From assembly GCA_009785015.1 (NCBI GenBank), contig WQXD01000119.1:1-9893 (forward strand): a stretch of 9,893 bases of DNA, given 5' to 3'. Under the pieces are notes generated by a model. It was given only the letters and a program-made list of their open reading frames with translations. It was not told the DNA's origin and searched no databases. The translations under genes and the position numbers were made by a program. This document shows, in pieces, positions 6,505 to 9,893 of this stretch. Numbering within the stretch: the stretch's first letter is position 1; each line of letters begins with the position of its first letter. This stretch comes from Oscillospiraceae bacterium (GTDB taxonomy: Bacteria; Bacillota_A; Clostridia; Oscillospirales; WRJC01).

Positions 6505-7359
6505 ATGAAAAAAGTTTTTTTGAACATATGGAATGTGCTGTGTTATCCTCTGCTTTATATCGGGGTGCAGGTAGTCGTCTCTGTAGTTTACGCGTTTTCG
6601 TTTGTGATATCTTTGGCGATACAGATCGGAATAGAAAACGCCGGAAGAGGCGATTTGCGCGAGCAGGATTTTTTGGGATTTATATTTTCGCGCCTCGATT
6701 TTAAAATTCCGGTTATTATAAGCGTTTTCGCGGCTTTTTTGATCATGTTTCTCATTTTGCGGAAACAGTGGAAAGCTGACAGATTGTGGAATTTCAAAAA
6801 CTTCGGCCCCGTTGTTTTATTTTGTTTCGGTGTCGGGTTCGCTATGAATATTTTGACAAACTGCGCTTTGACGCTGCTCCCGCTGCAGGATTATTCGTCC
6901 CCCATAGATGATATCGTGGGCGTGAACTTTGTTTTCGATTTTTGCACTTTCGCTCTGGCAGCTCCGGTTTTGGAGGAAATCATATTCCGCGGAGTAGTGC
7001 AAAAACGCCTTGTAAAAATGATGAATTGGCACGCCGCGGTTATTTTGCAGGCTTTTATTTTCGGAGTCATACATTTTAATTTGATACAGGGCGCCTACGC
7101 GTTTGTTTTGGGGATTTTCATAGGGTATATATATTATTTTTACGATTCCATTTGGTTCGCGTGCGCGATTCACATTTCATTTAACGCCACTTCGATTCTG
7201 CTTTTGTATATTTTGGGGGACGCCGAAGTCAATTTGTTTTATTTTATGTTTGTTGCCATCGGGTTTCTGGCGGTTTCGATGGCTTCGCTTGTTGTTTTTG
7301 CCCGGAATATAAAAGGCTCCCCAAAAGCGAACCGCCGCTATAACCGCTGGTATTATTAG
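6505..7359 (+). CDS. CPBP-family intramembrane glutamic/metalloprotease (Abi/Rce1-like)
   Basis: A 284-residue hydrophobic protein with about six to eight predicted membrane segments (clear ones near 12-42, 69-86, 104-125, 141-155, 177-191, 198-214, 228-238 and 245-266). The CPBP family motifs are all visible: EEIIFRG (Glu157, Glu158, Arg162), FGVIHFN (His190) and HISFN (His223, Asn227). Such proteins are CAAX-type proteases or relatives, some involved in bacteriocin immunity or peptide processing; the substrate here is unknown. The gene lies between fabZ and accC with gaps of 12 bp and 4-16 bp, so it is almost surely cotranscribed with fatty acid genes. Its ribosome-binding site is weak (AAGGAT about 14 nt before ATG 6505), hinting at lower translation or coupling to fabZ. 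The C-terminal tail is basic (GSPKANRRYNRWYY). Confidence 0.88.
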   Translation: MKKVFLNIWNVLCYPLLYIGVQVVVSVVYAFSFVISLAIQIGIENAGRGDLREQDFLGFIFSRLDFKIPVIISVFAAFLIMFLILRKQWKADRLWNFKNFGPVVLFCFGVGFAMNILTNCALTLLPLQDYSSPIDDIVGVNFVFDFCTFALAAPVLEEIIFRGVVQKRLVKMMNWHAAVILQAFIFGVIHFNLIQGAYAFVLGIFIGYIYYFYDSIWFACAIHISFNATSILLLYILGDAEVNLFYFMFVAIGFLAVSMASLVVFARNIKGSPKANRRYNRWYY

Positions 7360-7375
7360 AGGTATGATAAAAAAA

Positions 7376-8731
7376 ATGTTCAATAAGATACTGATAGCCA
7401 ACAGAGGCGAAATAGCAGTCCGCGTGATACGCACATGCAGGGATATGGGGATTATAAGCGTTGCGGTTTATTCCGAAGCGGACAGGGATTCCATGCACGC
7501 CAATATCGCCGATGAGAGCATATGCATCGGCGCCGCGGCGGCAAAGGACAGCTATTTGAATATGGGCGCGATAATAACCGCCGCCAGAATTTCCGGCGCC
7601 GACGCTATACATCCCGGATATGGATTTTTGTCGGAAAACGCGGATTTCGCGGGATTGTGCCATAAAAACAATATAAAATTCATCGGCCCGGGCGCCGGGT
7701 CGATAGCCAGGATGGGCAATAAGGCCGAAGCGAAAAAAATCATGGCCAAAGCGGGCGTTCCCGTAATTCCGGGCTCAGAGGGGGCAGTCGGCGGTCTGGC
7801 CGAAGCCGAAGGGATATGCGATATGGTGGGTTATCCCGTTATGATAAAGGCTTCGGGCGGCGGCGGGGGCCGCGGGATAAGATTGGTCTCCGATAATTTT
7901 GAGCTGAGGGGCGCTTATGATATGTGCAGGGCCGAGGCCCGGTCTTCTTTCGGCGACGGCGAATTGTACATAGAAAAATATATACAGAGCCCGAAGCACA
8001 TAGAAATACAGATACTTGCCGACGAATACGGAAATGTAGTACATCTTTTTGAGCGCGACTGTTCGCTGCAGAGACGCCACCAGAAAATGATAGAAGAAGC
8101 CCCTGCTGTTTTCATGGATGAAAATCTCAGGGAAAAAATGGGCGAAGCCGCGGTAAAAGCGGTTTACGCCGCGAATTACTTCAACGCGGGTACAGTGGAA
8201 TTTTTGGTCGACAAAGAAAAAAATTTTTATTTTATGGAGATGAACGCGAGAATACAGGTCGAGCATCCCGTCACCGAATTTATCACGGGTATAGATATAG
8301 TGAAGCAGCAGATAAAAATAGCTTCCGGTGAAAGATTGGAGATGTCGCAAAATGGGGTAAAAATCTTGGGCCATTCCATAGAATGCCGGATAAACGCGGA
8401 AAATCCGGACAAGAATTTCGCCCCCAGTCCCGGCGTCATAGAAGAACTCAATGTTCCGGGGGGACCGGGGGTCAGAGTGGACAGCGCGGTTTATCAGGGA
8501 TATTTTATCCCGCCGTTTTACGATTCGATGATTTCAAAACTGATAGTGTTCGGCAACGACAGGGCCGAGGCGATATCGAGGATGAGGCGGGCGCTGGCTG
8601 AATATTTTTTTGAGGGTATAGAAACAAATGCGGATTATCTGATTGAATTGCTATCGACTGAAGAATTCCGGACAGGCGCTTTCAACGTCGATTTTATAGA
8701 CGAATACAACAGGGCTAAGCGTTTTTTGTAA
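7376..8731 (+). CDS. accC: Biotin carboxylase subunit of acetyl-CoA carboxylase (AccC)
   Basis: About 451 residues, the normal size, catalysing ATP- and bicarbonate-dependent carboxylation of biotin on BCCP. Motifs in order: KILIANRGEIAVRVIRTCRDMG at the N-terminus, HPGYGFLSENADFA, the Gly-rich ATP loop KASGGGGGRGIRLV, HIEIQILAD, RDCSLQRRHQKMIEEAPA, the metal-binding FMEMNARIQVEHPVTE and the C-terminal IECRINAEN. Two ATGs are possible: 7364 (adding MIKK) and 7376. AGAGG is at 7358-7362, which leaves almost no spacer to 7364 and about 13 nt to 7376. MFNKILIANRG is the usual family start, so I chose 7376, without certainty. It follows the CPBP gene and precedes accD by 28 bp. Confidence 0.96.
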   Translation: MFNKILIANRGEIAVRVIRTCRDMGIISVAVYSEADRDSMHANIADESICIGAAAAKDSYLNMGAIITAARISGADAIHPGYGFLSENADFAGLCHKNNIKFIGPGAGSIARMGNKAEAKKIMAKAGVPVIPGSEGAVGGLAEAEGICDMVGYPVMIKASGGGGGRGIRLVSDNFELRGAYDMCRAEARSSFGDGELYIEKYIQSPKHIEIQILADEYGNVVHLFERDCSLQRRHQKMIEEAPAVFMDENLREKMGEAAVKAVYAANYFNAGTVEFLVDKEKNFYFMEMNARIQVEHPVTEFITGIDIVKQQIKIASGERLEMSQNGVKILGHSIECRINAENPDKNFAPSPGVIEELNVPGGPGVRVDSAVYQGYFIPPFYDSMISKLIVFGNDRAEAISRMRRALAEYFFEGIETNADYLIELLSTEEFRTGAFNVDFIDEYNRAKRFL

Positions 8732-8759
8732 TTAACGATAAAAACCAAGTGAGGCGAAA

Positions 8760-9617
8760 ATGGCGATCAAGGATTTATTTAAAAAAGCGAAATATATATC
8801 GGTCCCCATGGCGCAGCGCGCCATAAACGAGATGAGCGACGGAGAAAATATACAGGATTTGGTGACTTGCGCAAAATGCGGCAAGAAGATTTTCGCGGAA
8901 CAATATGAAAATCTTTTGAAAGTGTGCCCTTTCTGCGATTTTCATACGCGCCTATTCGCCCATGAGCGCCTTATGTGCAGTGTCGACGCCGACACTTTCG
9001 AGGAAAAATTCGGCAATTTGCAGACCGCCAATCCGCTTGAATTCGAAGGTTATCTCGAAAGAATCGAAAAGTTGCAAAAAACGACGGGTTTAAGCGAAGC
9101 CGTTCTGACCGGGTTTTGTAAAATCGGCGGCATATCGCTGGGGCTCGGCATAATGGATTCGTCTTTTTTGATGGCTTCGATGGGTTCCGTGGTCGGGGAA
9201 AGGCTCGCGCGGCTTTTCGAGGAAGCGGCTCAAAAGCGCCTGCCGGTGGTTATATTCACCGCTTCGGGCGGGGCGAGGATGCATGAAGGGATCATTTCGC
9301 TCATGCAGATGGCGAAAGTTTCGGCGGCGGTCGGCCGGCATTCGGACGCGGGGCTGTTATATATCACCGTGCTGACCGATCCGACGACGGGCGGCGTCAC
9401 CGCGTCGTTTGCGAGTTTGGGCGACATCATACTCGCCGAACCGGGGGCTGTCGTGGGGTTTACCGGGCGCAGGGTGATAGAGGGCACCATCGGATATAAG
9501 CTACCCGACGATTTCCAGACTGCGGAATTTTTGCTTTCGCGGGGGTATATAGACAAGATCGTGCCGCGGCGCGACATGAAAAAAACGCTGATGATGTTAC
9601 TTAAAATGCACGCCTGA
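8760..9617 (+). CDS. accD: Acetyl-CoA carboxylase carboxyltransferase subunit beta (AccD)
   Basis: A 285-residue protein of normal length that, with AccA, transfers the carboxyl group from carboxybiotin to acetyl-CoA to give malonyl-CoA. The N-terminus carries a four-cysteine zinc ribbon (Cys37 and Cys40 in CAKCGKK, Cys56 and Cys59 in CPFCDFH), diagnostic for bacterial AccD. The crotonase-like carboxyltransferase core shows FTASGGARMHEG, LTDPTTGGVTASFASLGD and GFTGRRVIEGTIG. The start is ATG 8760, with AGTGAGG about 5 nt upstream. It is the last recognised gene of the operon. accA, often directly downstream, does not follow here, and the protein is not an AccD-AccA fusion. Confidence 0.96.
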   Translation: MAIKDLFKKAKYISVPMAQRAINEMSDGENIQDLVTCAKCGKKIFAEQYENLLKVCPFCDFHTRLFAHERLMCSVDADTFEEKFGNLQTANPLEFEGYLERIEKLQKTTGLSEAVLTGFCKIGGISLGLGIMDSSFLMASMGSVVGERLARLFEEAAQKRLPVVIFTASGGARMHEGIISLMQMAKVSAAVGRHSDAGLLYITVLTDPTTGGVTASFASLGDIILAEPGAVVGFTGRRVIEGTIGYKLPDDFQTAEFLLSRGYIDKIVPRRDMKKTLMMLLKMHA

Positions 9618-9669
9618 TATAGTCAATGATTTATAAAAGAAATGCAGACAATTATTGGAGGCTTCTAAA

Positions 9670-9893
9670 ATGGATATATATATGCCTATGTCAACAACAA
9701 AAAGACACAATAGGATAACGGTGACATTTTCAGGCACGATTTTGGAATTGCTGAGAAAAAATGAGGTTCACGCATTGCAGGAAGAATGCGCGCTGGTTTA
9801 TTGGGGAACAAAAAATTTGCCGGTCGGTTTTAAATTAGTAGATGTGAAAAATATTGACAGCGACAGCATAGAAGATTTTGCAAATGCAACGAT
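9670..9893 (+). CDS. Unrecognised protein, N-terminal part (runs off window)
   Basis: An open frame begins at ATG 9670 and remains open for 74 codons to the window edge. A strong Shine-Dalgarno GGAGG (9657-9661) lies 8 nt upstream, the clearest of the window. The product begins MDIYMPMSTTKRHNR, then reads ITVTFSGTILELLRKN and has an acidic stretch IDSDSIEDF. There is no signal peptide, no membrane segment and no motif I can assign, and it does not resemble the start of AccA. It begins 52 bp after accD on the same strand, with no terminator visible between, so it may be read through from the fab-acc operon or have its own promoter. ATGs at 9682 and 9688 are alternative starts, but the ribosome-binding site favours 9670. 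Confidence 0.6.
   Translation, partial: MDIYMPMSTTKRHNRITVTFSGTILELLRKNEVHALQEECALVYWGTKNLPVGFKLVDVKNIDSDSIEDFANAT

Overview
The window is a stretch of core chromosomal metabolism that looks like a Firmicutes/Clostridia-type bacterium, probably an uncultured one. This rests on the type II fatty acid synthesis gene order, a type II (AroQ) dehydroquinase next to a shikimate kinase, G-rich ribosome-binding sites, frequent ATA isoleucine codons and mixed AT/GC composition. I see no insertion sequence, phage gene, CRISPR array, rRNA or tRNA. No new defence or mobile system is apparent; the interesting points are a ParB-binding site, start-codon and frame anomalies, and unusual operon content.

Layout: (1) positions 1-790, + strand, the end of an aromatic amino-acid operon: the C-terminal part of shikimate kinase (aroK) and complete aroQ, translationally overlapped. 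(2) Positions 782-2396, - strand: fabD (malonyl-CoA:ACP transacylase) followed by trmB (tRNA m7G46 methyltransferase), converging on and overlapping aroQ by 9 bp. The last codons of fabD contain a perfect 20-bp palindrome holding the canonical parS core. (3) Positions 2397-2550, a divergent control region with a good fabD promoter, a weaker fabH promoter and a small inverted repeat near the predicted fabH transcript start. (4) Positions 2551-9617, + strand, one long tightly packed operon: fabH, fabG, fabF, accB, fabZ, a CPBP-family membrane protease gene, accC, accD. (5) Positions 9670-9893, the start of an unrecognised gene running off the window.

Together AccB, AccC and AccD supply three of the four parts of acetyl-CoA carboxylase (malonyl-CoA synthesis). 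FabD loads malonate on ACP, FabH performs the first condensation, FabG reduces, FabZ dehydrates and FabF elongates. Not found here are accA (carboxyltransferase alpha), an enoyl-ACP reductase (fabK/fabI/fabV) and acpP; the first two are often in such clusters, so they are probably encoded elsewhere.

Two genes have abnormal 5' ends. fabH has no ATG/GTG/TTG at the conserved N-terminus and appears to start at ATT. fabF is broken by a one-base shortfall at a conserved Trp codon, so it is either frameshifted or carries a sequence error.
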